DNA from: Fluviibacter sp964498255
GTDB lineage: Bacteria > Pseudomonadota > Gammaproteobacteria > Burkholderiales > Rhodocyclaceae
Direction: 5' to 3'
Length of the DNA: 64,000 nucleotides
Assembly (NCBI GenBank): GCA_964498255.1
Contig: CAZCGW010000006.1
Span: 1-64,000, forward strand
Shown here: positions 24,478 through 33,578 of the stretch, piece by piece
Numbering within the stretch: the first letter of the stretch is position 1
Layout: the number at the start of each line of letters is the position of its first letter
The notes under the pieces: model-generated
Seen by the model: the letters and a program-made list of their open reading frames with translations, nothing else
Told to the model about the DNA's origin: nothing
The model's database searches: none
Program-made: the position numbers and the translations under genes

Positions 24478-25053
24478 TTAAGCCGCAGCCGTTTCTGTCT
24501 GTTCTTCTTTCGCTTTCGGTTTGGTGGTTGCAGGGGCTTTTTTAGCCGGTGCAATCACCATGACCATCTGGCGACCTTCCATCTTAGGCATTTGCTCGAC
24601 CAGGCCAATTTCAACCAGATCTGCCTTAACACGTTCCAGCTGGCGCATCCCGAATTCCTGATGCGACAGTTCACGACCACGGAAGCGCAAAGTCACTTTC
24701 ACTTTGTCGCCTTCTCCCAGGAAGCGCACCATGTTGCGCATCTTGATCTGGTAGTCGTTTTCGTCTGTACCCGGACGTAGCTTGATTTCCTTAACCTGAA
24801 CCTGCTTCTGCTTCAGCTTGGCTTCGTGCTGACGCTTGGCTTCCTGGTATTTGAACTTGCCGTAATCCATGATTCGGCAGACCGGTGGCGAGGCCGTCGG
24901 TGCGATTTCAACCAGATCCAGTTCGGCTTCTTCAGCCTGAGCCAGCGCGTCACGAATGGCAACCACGCCTAGCTGCTCACCTTCAGGTCCCAGCAGGCGT
25001 ACCTGCGGGGTCGTGATTTCCTCATTGAGGCGGTTCGACTTCGGAAGAGCTAT
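24478..25053 (-). CDS. infC: Translation initiation factor IF-3, rare ATA start
   Basis: 191-residue IF-3, which prevents 30S-50S association and proofreads start codons. N-domain SNRLNEEITTPQVRLLG, linker VCRIMDYGKFKYQEAKR, C-domain EIKLRPGTDENDYQIK with MVRFLGEGDKVKVTLRFRGRE. The only in-frame conventional start upstream is TTG at 25074, which lies before the Shine-Dalgarno. AGGAG (25066-25062) is followed after 8 nt by ATA (25053-25051), then GCT CTT CCG. The gene therefore most likely begins at ATA, in line with the AUU/AUC starts used for IF-3 autoregulation elsewhere. It follows thrS by 39 nt. Confidence 0.94.
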   Translation of the reverse strand: MALPKSNRLNEEITTPQVRLLGPEGEQLGVVAIRDALAQAEEAELDLVEIAPTASPPVCRIMDYGKFKYQEAKRQHEAKLKQKQVQVKEIKLRPGTDENDYQIKMRNMVRFLGEGDKVKVTLRFRGRELSHQEFGMRQLERVKADLVEIGLVEQMPKMEGRQMVMVIAPAKKAPATTKPKAKEEQTETAAA

Positions 25054-25092
25054 GACCAGTACTCCTAAATTCAATAAAAAAACGAACCGCGC

Positions 25093-27000
25093 TTACCGGT
25101 AGGCAGCAACGTCTTCTTTAAGACGCTCGATCAGTTCTGTTACAGGCATTTGCCCCAGATCCTGACCCCCACGGGTACGCACGGCCACGAGACCGGCTTC
25201 TTTTTCCTTGTCGCCGACGACAAGTTGGTAAGGCAGCCGGTTAACGCTATGTTCCCGAATTTTATAGGTAATTTTCTCATTACGCAAATCGGCTTCAGCC
25301 CGGAAACCGGCAGCATGCAGTTGATTCACCACATCTTCGGCGTAATCAGCCTGTTTTTCCGAGATATTGAGCACAACGGCCTGGATCGGCGCCAACCAGG
25401 TCGGCAATGCGCCTGAATGGTTTTCGATCAGAATACCGATAAAACGCTCTAACGAACCGAGAATGGCTCGATGCAGCATCACAGGCACACGACGGCTATT
25501 GTCTTCGGCCACGTACTCGGCACCTAGACGTCCCGGCATCGAGAAATCGACCTGCATCGTGCCGCACTGCCACGAACGACCAATGGCGTCTTTAATGTGA
25601 AATTCGATCTTCGGGCCGTAGAAGGCACCCTCACCCGGTAGCTCCGTCCATTCGAGACCGGAAGCACGCAGGCCGGCGCGCAAAGCGGCTTCGGCCTTAT
25701 CCCAGATCTCGTCCGAACCAACACGACCCTCAGGGCGCAGCGCCAGCTTCACAGCTACTTCACTAAAGCCGAAATCGGCATAAACCTGCTTTACCAGCGC
25801 ATTGAACGCCGTCACTTCGGCTTCAATCTGGTCTTCGGTACAGAACACGTGGCCGTCATCCTGCACAAAACCGCGCACACGCATCAGGCCATGCAGCGCG
25901 CCCGTCGATTCATTGCGGTGACAGGAACCGAACTCGCCATAGCGGAGCGGCAGCTCACGATACGACCGCAGACCCGCATTGAACACCTGAACGTGCCCCG
26001 GGCAGTTCATCGGCTTCAGCGCATAGTGGCGCTTCTCCGACTCAGTCGTGAACATGTTCTCGTGATAATGATCCCAGTGACCTGACTTCTCCCACAGCGA
26101 ACGATCCAGGATCTGCGGGCAACGCACTTCCTGATAACCATTGTCGCGATAGACGCGACGCATGTACTGCTCGACTTCTTGCCAGACCGCCCAGCCCTTG
26201 GGGTGCCAGAACACTAGACCCGGCGCTTCGTCTTGCATATGGAACAGATCCAATGCACGACCCAAGCGGCGGTGATCACGCTTTTCGGCCTCTTCCAGCA
26301 TGTGGAGATAGCCTTCCAGATCTTCCTTCTTAGCCCAGGCCGTGCCATAAACACGCTGTAACTGTTCATTCTTCGGATCGCCGCGCCAGTAGGCACCAGC
26401 AATCTTCATGAGCTTGAAGTGCTTGAGCTTGCCGGTCGATGGCACATGGGGGCCACGACACAGGTCGATGAAATCACCTTCGCGGTACAGCGACACTTCC
26501 TGATCCTGCGGAATCGCGGCGATCAGTTCAGCCTTGTAGCGCTCGCCCTGCCCCTCAAAGAACTTCACGGCATCATCACGTGACCAGACTTCGCGGGTTA
26601 CCGGAATATCTTTCTTGGCCAGCTCGGCCATACGCTTTTCAATGGCGACCAGATCATCTGGCGTAAACGGGCGCGAGTAGGCAAAGTCGTAATAAAAGCC
26701 GTTTTCGACGGTTGGCCCGATAGTCACCTGAGCATCCGGGTACAGCTCTTTTACGGCATACGCCAGCAAATGCGCTGTGGAGTGACGGATCAGATCCAGC
26801 CCTTCCGGGTCTTTGTCCGTAATAATAGCCAGCGGCGAATCGGTTTCGATCACGTAGCTGGTATCCACCAGCTTATCGTCAATGCGGCCACCTAAAGCGG
26901 CACGGGCAAGCCCTGCGCCAATACTGGCAGCAACATCCAGCACGCTTACCGGCTGGGGATATTCACGCTTGGAACCGTCAGGCAAGGTAATGACTGGCAT
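25093..27000 (-). CDS. thrS: Threonyl-tRNA synthetase
   Basis: 635-residue class II enzyme. N-terminal TGS domain (MPVITLPDGSKREYP), editing domain with the HSTAHLLAYAV metal/His motif, catalytic domain with zinc and motif-2 residues (MNCPGHVQVF, YGEFGSCHRNE), motif 3 region RVPVMLHRAILGSLERF, and an anticodon-binding C-terminus. Length is that of E. coli ThrS. It heads the thrS-infC-rpmI-rplT group and sits just after tRNA-Val. Confidence 0.98.
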   Translation of the reverse strand: MPVITLPDGSKREYPQPVSVLDVAASIGAGLARAALGGRIDDKLVDTSYVIETDSPLAIITDKDPEGLDLIRHSTAHLLAYAVKELYPDAQVTIGPTVENGFYYDFAYSRPFTPDDLVAIEKRMAELAKKDIPVTREVWSRDDAVKFFEGQGERYKAELIAAIPQDQEVSLYREGDFIDLCRGPHVPSTGKLKHFKLMKIAGAYWRGDPKNEQLQRVYGTAWAKKEDLEGYLHMLEEAEKRDHRRLGRALDLFHMQDEAPGLVFWHPKGWAVWQEVEQYMRRVYRDNGYQEVRCPQILDRSLWEKSGHWDHYHENMFTTESEKRHYALKPMNCPGHVQVFNAGLRSYRELPLRYGEFGSCHRNESTGALHGLMRVRGFVQDDGHVFCTEDQIEAEVTAFNALVKQVYADFGFSEVAVKLALRPEGRVGSDEIWDKAEAALRAGLRASGLEWTELPGEGAFYGPKIEFHIKDAIGRSWQCGTMQVDFSMPGRLGAEYVAEDNSRRVPVMLHRAILGSLERFIGILIENHSGALPTWLAPIQAVVLNISEKQADYAEDVVNQLHAAGFRAEADLRNEKITYKIREHSVNRLPYQLVVGDKEKEAGLVAVRTRGGQDLGQMPVTELIERLKEDVAAYR

Positions 27001-27111
27001 CTTGGACTCGCGGACAAAAAGAAGGCAACAAAAAAGCCAGAGCAGCTAGCCGGGGTCGCTTTGATTGCGATATTCGGCGAATCTGACACTGGCTTTCAGT
27101 TCTGAATTCGT

Positions 27112-27188
27112 TGGTAGGCGCGATTGGACTCGAACCAACGACCCCCACCATGTCAAGGTGGTGCTCTAACCAGCTGAGCTACGCGCCT
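27112..27188 (-). tRNA. tRNA-Val (GAC)
   Basis: 77-nt cloverleaf on the minus strand. Acceptor AGGCGCG pairs with CGCGCCT, anticodon loop TTGACAT (anticodon GAC) between CCACC and GGTGG, T-loop GGTTCGAGTCC, and encoded CCA. Confidence 0.97.
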
Positions 27189-27251
27189 ACTGCAAGGAGC
27201 AGGACTATACCGACATCCCGGCTTTTTTGCAAGATACCGGCACGCCGCAAA

Positions 27252-27530
27252 TTAACTGTTAACCACCGCTAATTTTGCCACCCCCAAACCTAACCAGATC
27301 AGCAAAAGCAGCATAAACATCAAAGCGTCTTTTAAATGGGCGGCAAAACCCGGCATGAGCCTATCGCTACAGGCACGCACCGGCTTCAACAGAAAGTCGA
27401 ACATCCGGATTACAGCATTATCTGAGACATAACGTCCCGCCAGCACGGCCAAAACCGCGCGGCCTATTAGTAGCCAAAGCACTAGCTCCAGGAGTCCACG
27501 GATCGCTACAACAAGCCCCAGGGTGCTCAT
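27252..27530 (-). CDS. Small membrane protein (92 aa)
   Basis: 92-residue protein with two strong hydrophobic segments (about 5-31 and 69-88) and a basic/amphipathic middle containing FDFLLKPVRACSDRLMPG. I recognise no family with certainty; the fold could be YggT-like. It begins in the last 4 nt of the DUF4212 gene and is the distal gene of the SSF transporter operon, so it is probably co-expressed with the transporter. No function is assigned. Confidence 0.7.
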   Translation of the reverse strand: MSTLGLVVAIRGLLELVLWLLIGRAVLAVLAGRYVSDNAVIRMFDFLLKPVRACSDRLMPGFAAHLKDALMFMLLLLIWLGLGVAKLAVVNS

Positions 27531-27796
27531 TGCTCGTCAACACCAAACTGACGATCCAGTCGATTCATGAGAAACGCATACAGACCGATTAACACGATAT
27601 AAACAATCAACGATCCTTGAGCGGCCATGAAATAGCCCAGCGGCAAGCCAAGAAATGACAGCTGATTCAAAGCCGCTGAGAAATAAGTAGCCACAAACGT
27701 CACGAGAAACCACACAAGCAGTAAAAGCCCCGTGAGCCAGAGCGTTTTTTGCCAGTAGCGTCTTTGCTGTAATCGTAATGGCGTCAAATCAGACAT
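27527..27796 (-). CDS. DUF4212 small subunit of SSF transporter
   Basis: 89-residue membrane protein with two transmembrane helices. The RRYWQKTLWLTGLLLLVWF start and the FLGLPLGYFMAAQGSLIVY motif identify the DUF4212 family, the small subunit that accompanies VC_2705-type sodium/solute symporters. It overlaps the large subunit by 8 nt, implying translational coupling and stoichiometric assembly. Confidence 0.92.
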   Translation of the reverse strand: MSDLTPLRLQQRRYWQKTLWLTGLLLLVWFLVTFVATYFSAALNQLSFLGLPLGYFMAAQGSLIVYIVLIGLYAFLMNRLDRQFGVDEQ

Positions 27797-29870
27797 CGGT
27801 TACCCTCTCCGGTGCTTCTTCCCGGTTATACAAGATACGCGGGTAACGCAAACGCTCGATAAATTGCTGGCTTTCAATGCCCGGCGGCTTGGTACACAGA
27901 CTCACCAACACATTCGTCACAAAACCAATGGGTACGCCATAAATACCCGCCGCAGCCGCATCAATCCCAAACCAGGGATTCATACCGATACCATACCAAC
28001 CCAGCAACGGAATACTGTCGAACTTTACCCGGGCAATATAAAAGACGGTGACTGCCAGGCCGACAATCATACCGGCCAACGCCCCTGCACGATTGGCACG
28101 CGGCCAGAATACACCCAGCACCAGCGCAGGAAATAGCGCCGCACCAGCAATCGAAAATGCCCAAGCCACCATATCCACAATAGAGGCTGGCCTTTGCACC
28201 GCAATCGAAGCCGCAAGAATAGCCACCGCCACCATCACCGATTTGGAAACAATCAATCGCCATGAGGACGAGGCATCTGGCCTCAGCATCTTGAAATAAA
28301 TATCATGCGATAGCGCCGAGGTAATAGAAAGCAACAAACCTTCCGCCGTCGACAGTGCCGCTGCCAAACCGCCTGCGGCTACCATGCCCGATATCACGTA
28401 AGGCAATCCGGCAATCTCGGGCGTCGCCAGAACAATCACATCCGGGTTAATCGTCAATTCTGCCCACTGCAACAAACGGTCGCCGTTAATGTCATCGATA
28501 GACACCAATCCGATTTTGGTCCAAGCATTCACCCATGAAGGCAAAGACTCTACCGGCACACCAATCGTATGCTGCAACACCTCTAGCTTCACAAAAACTG
28601 CATAGGCCGGTGCCAGCAAATAAACAAGCGCCACAAAAAACAAAGACCAGAACACCGATCGACGCGCCTGACTCACACTGGCGATACTGTAATAACGCAT
28701 CAGCAAATGCGGCAACGATGCCGTTCCAATGGTCAAACAAAAAATAAGGGCCAGAAAGTTGGCGCGACTTTGGCCATCATCCGGTAACGCAAAGGGCTCG
28801 GTGTCAGAAACCGGCACGGCCGATCGATGCAATGCATCTTTTAAATCATTGCGCCATTTTGCGTGTGCTAATTGCGGTGTTGCTGGCAGCGCACGGCGTT
28901 CTCGTTCCAATAAAACGATATCACGCACCGATGCACCTGATGCCTTCATATTTTCTATCTGATCGCCCAACCGCTTACGTTCATCAGCCAGCGACCCTGG
29001 CAGATTTGCTATCTGCTGTTCCAGGCGCTTCGCACGGTCTGCAAAAAGGGCGCGCACTGCAACTTCTTCAGGACGATGGAACACTTCGTTTTCAACATCA
29101 ACGAGCTGATGCATCGCCTTGGCGTAGAGCACGGGTGGCGCTGGAATCCCCGTACGATCAAAGGACAAAATGGTAATCGGCGTGATGTACGCAATCAGCA
29201 AGATGACATATTGCGCAGCTTGCGCATGCATCAATGCCCGCATCCCCCCGAGAAAACTACACACCAGCACACCGGCCAAACCGAGGTAGACCCCAATTTC
29301 AAATTGCAGCGTGATAAACCGACTTGTAATAAGCCCTACGCCATAAACCTGCGCCACCACATAAACCAACGAGGCAAGAATAACCGCTACCGCCCCGATT
29401 AACCGAATCGTATGCCCGCCATATCGGGTCGCCAAAAAGTCTGGCAAAGTAAACTGGCCAAACTTTCTCAGATACGGCGCCATCAACAGTGCCAGCAGCA
29501 CATAGCCCCCAGTCCAACCAATTACAAAGGCCAAACCCTGATAGCCGGATTGATAGAGGGCACCTGCCAGACCGATGAACGAAGCCGCAGACAGCCAATC
29601 AGTTCCGGATGACATGCCGGAATACACCGCCGGGACTCGACGACCTGCGACAAAATACTCGGCGATATCCGATGTGCGTGTAAACAGACCCACCAGCGAA
29701 AACACCAGCAATGTGAGGAACAAAAAGGTGTAACCAATCCAGCGCTGACTCAGTCCATGCTGCTCCAACCATGCCAGAACGATTACCGTGAGCGTAAAGC
29801 CCACAGCAAAGAGCGCCACAAAGAGTGCTGGGCCGTACTCGCCGAGAATCAGTCTCAGGCGATTTTGCAT
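27789..29870 (-). CDS. Sodium/solute symporter (VC_2705 type)
   Basis: 693-residue SSF-family permease with about 13 hydrophobic segments and the usual SSF core (RRVPAVYSGMSSGTDWLSAASFIG, GYVLLALLMAPYLRKFGQFTLPDF). Between about residues 265 and 370 it has a charged, helix-forming soluble insert (LERERRALPATPQ region), characteristic of this subgroup. Acetate and other short carboxylates are known SSF substrates (ActP), and its position in an operon with an SSF-type kinase next to acs points to a short-chain carboxylate, by inference. Paired with a DUF4212 subunit. Confidence 0.9.
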   Translation of the reverse strand: MQNRLRLILGEYGPALFVALFAVGFTLTVIVLAWLEQHGLSQRWIGYTFLFLTLLVFSLVGLFTRTSDIAEYFVAGRRVPAVYSGMSSGTDWLSAASFIGLAGALYQSGYQGLAFVIGWTGGYVLLALLMAPYLRKFGQFTLPDFLATRYGGHTIRLIGAVAVILASLVYVVAQVYGVGLITSRFITLQFEIGVYLGLAGVLVCSFLGGMRALMHAQAAQYVILLIAYITPITILSFDRTGIPAPPVLYAKAMHQLVDVENEVFHRPEEVAVRALFADRAKRLEQQIANLPGSLADERKRLGDQIENMKASGASVRDIVLLERERRALPATPQLAHAKWRNDLKDALHRSAVPVSDTEPFALPDDGQSRANFLALIFCLTIGTASLPHLLMRYYSIASVSQARRSVFWSLFFVALVYLLAPAYAVFVKLEVLQHTIGVPVESLPSWVNAWTKIGLVSIDDINGDRLLQWAELTINPDVIVLATPEIAGLPYVISGMVAAGGLAAALSTAEGLLLSITSALSHDIYFKMLRPDASSSWRLIVSKSVMVAVAILAASIAVQRPASIVDMVAWAFSIAGAALFPALVLGVFWPRANRAGALAGMIVGLAVTVFYIARVKFDSIPLLGWYGIGMNPWFGIDAAAAGIYGVPIGFVTNVLVSLCTKPPGIESQQFIERLRYPRILYNREEAPERVTDV

Positions 29871-29880
29871 TGAATGATCG

Positions 29881-30951
29881 TCATATCTGGTAAGTGAGCT
29901 TTAACCGTTGCTGGAGTCGTTTGGCCTGTTTCAAACCTTCACGAAGCACAGCCTCATCATAGGTACTTAACTCATCTGGATGCAGATGGTTGTCCGGGTT
30001 TTTGCCGGTCTCAATTGCAAGATGCTGATGCGTCAATCGTAAACGTTGCAGCTCAGACATGGCTTGCAAAGCGGCAGAAATATCCAACGTGGACATACCG
30101 AATTTTTCGCCCGCTTCCATGAAGCGGGTGCGGGTGCTAGCAGAGGCAACGCCGTGGGCCAGACCAATTATCCGTGCGACATCCACAAAAATCCGGATGC
30201 CATACTTTTTAATATCAACAAACTTCTCTTTACCATCCTTCTCCATAACCACGTCACCGGTAAATCCAATCGGTGGTTCTGCCGCTAGCGCATTAGTCGC
30301 CATCAGCCTCAGGAAAGTTTCGGCATTAGGCGCCCATTTTGAGAGCATCTCACGCAAAGGTGCCACGAGCGAAAAGTCACCATAGAGCGGGCGCACATCA
30401 AAGAAAATCGAGGCATTAAGCAAAGCAGATGGCTCAGGCTTATGAATCCAGTCAAAGAAAAGCCCTTTCCACTCATCTTCCGAACGGCACCACGCCGGAT
30501 TACCCGCCATGATGTCGCCGGAACACAAGGTAAAACCGCATTCGGCTAAACGCTGATTAACCTTTTGTGCAAAGGGTAAAAAGACATTACGAAGCAGCGT
30601 TGCTTCATGCTCATCAGATGCTGAAAAGATCAGCCCGTTATCCTGATCAGTCACCAGGGTTTGCTCGTGGCGACCTTCCGACCCCAAGCTGATCCAGCAC
30701 CAATTGGCCGCTGGCAACCGTGCTTCATCTGCAGTGAGCGCAACAACCCGTGCAGCAAGACAGTCATTAAGCCAGGAGATTCCATACGTAGTGAGGGCCC
30801 CACTTAAACCGGAACTCAAAAACGATTCATCAATCCGGCGCGCTTCTTCAGCATAAACCAGCAAGGTCTCAAAACTATCTGCTTCGTCAATTTTTGTGGC
30901 CAGTTCCTGCGCACGGTTGACCGAAAAATTTTTTTCACCAAACTGATTCAT
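29881..30951 (-). CDS. DUF294-type nucleotidyltransferase-like protein
   Basis: 356-residue soluble protein. The nucleotidyltransferase-like signature is WISLGSEGRHEQTLVTDQDNGLIF, broken as GSEGRHEQ and DQDNGLIF, at about residues 88-111, with the DxD pair of this fold. A C-terminal helical domain (DUF294 C-terminal) follows. No CBS or cyclic-nucleotide domains are attached, unlike many relatives. It sits 10 nt before the SSF transporter and 1 nt after the exonuclease fusion. Nucleotidylation of a protein partner such as the transporter or regulator is a guess based on GlnD-like proteins. Confidence 0.85.
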   Translation of the reverse strand: MNQFGEKNFSVNRAQELATKIDEADSFETLLVYAEEARRIDESFLSSGLSGALTTYGISWLNDCLAARVVALTADEARLPAANWCWISLGSEGRHEQTLVTDQDNGLIFSASDEHEATLLRNVFLPFAQKVNQRLAECGFTLCSGDIMAGNPAWCRSEDEWKGLFFDWIHKPEPSALLNASIFFDVRPLYGDFSLVAPLREMLSKWAPNAETFLRLMATNALAAEPPIGFTGDVVMEKDGKEKFVDIKKYGIRIFVDVARIIGLAHGVASASTRTRFMEAGEKFGMSTLDISAALQAMSELQRLRLTHQHLAIETGKNPDNHLHPDELSTYDEAVLREGLKQAKRLQQRLKLTYQI

Positions 30952-30952
30952 A

Positions 30953-33145
30953 TCAATACTTCACTTGTGCAAAATAGGTTTTCTGAGAGGCCTCCAAAGC
31001 CTGACGAAGCGTGACAATTCCTTGCTCAGCTAACGCCGGCAACAGACGCATGAATACCTGAGCCGTTGCAGTGGCATCTGCCAAAGCGTTGTGCCGTTGC
31101 TCCATCTGTATGCCTAAACGTTGCATTATCGCTTCGAGACTGTGGCTTTGCTGGTTCGGATGTGCCACCGCAGAGAGCAGCAAGGTATCAAGCACTGGCT
31201 GATCAAAACGCACACCCAAAGCAGCTTCTTTCAATTCGAGAAAACGCATATCAAATGCGACGTTGTGGCCAACCAAGACGGTATCCGCACAAAAATCGTG
31301 AAATGCCGGCAATACAAGATCGATCGTTGGCTGTCCCATTAGCATGCTATCGGTTATGCCATGAATCGCTATGCTGGCTGCTTTTAGCTGGCAACGCGGA
31401 TCAACAAGCTGATCAAAGTTTTCCTGATGTAACAACCGGCCATTGACGATACGTAACGCACCGACCTGGATGATTTCGTCGCCATTTGCGGGCTCCAACC
31501 CCGTTGTCTCGGTATCAAAAACGGTATACACAAGATTGGATAATGGTTGATCAAGATCCACCTGACCCATCGGACGATCGAACAAGTCGAAATCGTAATA
31601 CTCGGGCCGATCATTTGATGGTTCGCGATCGGTTTTCGCCAACAGATCCTGATCTGGCTTGGCCTTCGGTAGCAGCAACCGAATTGAGGCCTGAGACGTT
31701 GTTCGTTGACGCTGATACCAGATCTCACCTGCGTGCCTATCCAGCACCTCTCGCAAGGTCGGTGGGTTTACCCCATGATCTTCGCGCATGGGTTCGATTT
31801 CCCATGACAACACTGTCTCCGAAGACATCGACAGCCCAGTCCAAAGCAAATCGATATGGACGAACTTCTCATCCGATCCGAGCTTAAGTACAAAAGAGCG
31901 GACATCACCCGCCTCTTCAATCTTGCATGACAAATAGGTAATCGCACTGACTAGAGAAAAGCTATCTGCACGAATCCACAAGGGTTCCCCAGTAGCTGTA
32001 TTCACATCGACCGGTAGCTTCAGGCGCTCTTGTACACGCCGTCCTGCCGCTTCAATCACGTCTGCGGCGAGCATGTCGTCTAGCGGCCAATGCTGGCGTA
32101 AGGTATCGGCAAGGAGTGTCAACGTATTATCCAGCCGCTGACTCATACGGGTAACTTCAGATGCCAACACACCCACAAATCGTTCCCGGTCAGCAGTCTC
32201 CATATCCGGGTTATCAGCCAGCATTTCTATGGCAGCCCGTAGCGTGCCTAACGAAGCACGGCTCCCTTCTGTGAGATCGCCTAAAGCGGCATCTCTAAGC
32301 GATTCTTGCTCGAGCAACCGCGTGATATTTTCGATTAGCAAGATATAACCAGAAGCCACTTGCACTTCCTGGCCGTCAGGCCGGCTACGCAAAACCGGCG
32401 CAATCTGTACACGAATTAACTGACCGTTGTCTGTGGTGGTCACAAAATTGGCTACTGGGTGACGATTACCCCGTTCTAGTTGAATACGAATCGTATCTCG
32501 TGCGTAATCAACCTGACTCGTTTCCAAAATCGAAGTAATCGAACGGCCCAAACCAATCAACGCGCCGCTTGATACCGAGGTTGGTCCCTTAGCCAGGGAT
32601 TCAAACATATACCGTGCCCGGTTGTTATAAAGCAGGATTCGCCCATCAAGATTACTCACCACGACCGCCTGAGCCAGCTCCGACATCAGTGCTGCCAAAC
32701 GGTTTTTTTCCTCTTCAACGTTCGCTTTGGCTTTAGCAACCTGGGTTTCAACATCATCAATGTAAGCATCACGCTGTGTGGCCAAATCATTAATCGCACG
32801 CACCAGTTCGCGTAGTTCTGGCGGCCCCTCCTCGGTGATACGAAATGAGCGATTTGAACCGAGCATCAGTCGTAGCTCTTCAACCATCGCTGCCATGCCC
32901 GTTACATAACGATTAAACAATCGACGTATCAGAATCAAACCGACAACAAATCCACTTGCCGTCAGTACACCGCCCAAGGGCACTTGCGGTAAAAGATGCT
33001 GGACTAATACTTCGCGCATGCCTGGTGAAGCGCCTAACCAGATTAAAACCGAGGTCAGCATAAATGGGCCCGTCATCAGTAGCCCAAGCACACCCACCGC
33101 AAAAACAAAGCGCCATTTCGCAGTAAGATCACGTAAGAACATCAA
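30953..33145 (-). CDS. Membrane PAS sensor fused to DEDDh exonuclease
   Basis: 730 residues. Two transmembrane helices (about 12-38 and 55-75), a HAMP-like linker and coiled coil (75-150), a PAS domain (about 150-275), and a histidine-kinase-like dimerisation and ATPase region (285-510). The C-terminal DnaQ-type exonuclease (539-705) has all catalytic residues: D544 and E546 (FDTETTGL), D632 (GHNVAFD), H685 and D690 (RHNALAD). In the kinase-like part the phospho-acceptor position is occupied by E293 (TEGSRASL where HELRTPL is expected), so it should not autophosphorylate. Predicted role: membrane signal reception controlling a nuclease. The gene lies between the response regulator and the DUF294 gene. 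Confidence 0.88.
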   Translation of the reverse strand: MMFLRDLTAKWRFVFAVGVLGLLMTGPFMLTSVLIWLGASPGMREVLVQHLLPQVPLGGVLTASGFVVGLILIRRLFNRYVTGMAAMVEELRLMLGSNRSFRITEEGPPELRELVRAINDLATQRDAYIDDVETQVAKAKANVEEEKNRLAALMSELAQAVVVSNLDGRILLYNNRARYMFESLAKGPTSVSSGALIGLGRSITSILETSQVDYARDTIRIQLERGNRHPVANFVTTTDNGQLIRVQIAPVLRSRPDGQEVQVASGYILLIENITRLLEQESLRDAALGDLTEGSRASLGTLRAAIEMLADNPDMETADRERFVGVLASEVTRMSQRLDNTLTLLADTLRQHWPLDDMLAADVIEAAGRRVQERLKLPVDVNTATGEPLWIRADSFSLVSAITYLSCKIEEAGDVRSFVLKLGSDEKFVHIDLLWTGLSMSSETVLSWEIEPMREDHGVNPPTLREVLDRHAGEIWYQRQRTTSQASIRLLLPKAKPDQDLLAKTDREPSNDRPEYYDFDLFDRPMGQVDLDQPLSNLVYTVFDTETTGLEPANGDEIIQVGALRIVNGRLLHQENFDQLVDPRCQLKAASIAIHGITDSMLMGQPTIDLVLPAFHDFCADTVLVGHNVAFDMRFLELKEAALGVRFDQPVLDTLLLSAVAHPNQQSHSLEAIMQRLGIQMEQRHNALADATATAQVFMRLLPALAEQGIVTLRQALEASQKTYFAQVKY

Positions 33146-33185
33146 AACACCTTAAACTTCAAAAATTACGAGGCCTGCATTAACA

Positions 33186-33554
33186 TCAAGCCGCAAGAAT
33201 CTCTCTGATTTTCGCGACTAGGTCTTTAGTGGAGAACGGCTTCAACATGTAGGCATCTGCGCCCAAGGCTAGACCTTTCGCCTGCTCAGTTTCGCGACCT
33301 TTAGCCGTCAGCATGATGATGCGTGGCTGCGTTAAGCCTGTATCGGCACGTAAAATCTCGCAGACTTCAAAGCCAGATTTTTTAGGCATCATCACATCAA
33401 GCAATACCAGATCAGGTACAAAACTACGTATCTTATCGAGCGCCACATCACCATCACCGGCTGTTTCCGTTGTGAATCCTTCTTTCTTCAGCAGAAACTC
33501 GATGGACATCACGATATTCGGTTCATCATCAACAATCAGAATTTTGTGTGTCAT
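33186..33554 (-). CDS. Receiver-only response regulator
   Basis: 122-residue CheY-like receiver with no output domain. Acidic pocket D9/D10 (VDDEPN), phospho-acceptor D53 (LLDVMMP), T83 (MLTAKG) and K105 (MLKPFS) are all present. 24 nt after the SSF-type kinase gene, so that kinase is the likely phosphodonor. With no DNA-binding domain it must signal through another protein. The adjacent pseudokinase-exonuclease and DUF294 proteins are candidates. Confidence 0.94.
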   Translation of the reverse strand: MTHKILIVDDEPNIVMSIEFLLKKEGFTTETAGDGDVALDKIRSFVPDLVLLDVMMPKKSGFEVCEILRADTGLTQPRIIMLTAKGRETEQAKGLALGADAYMLKPFSTKDLVAKIREILAA

Positions 33555-33578
33555 AACTATTTACTCCCTACGAAAGTG

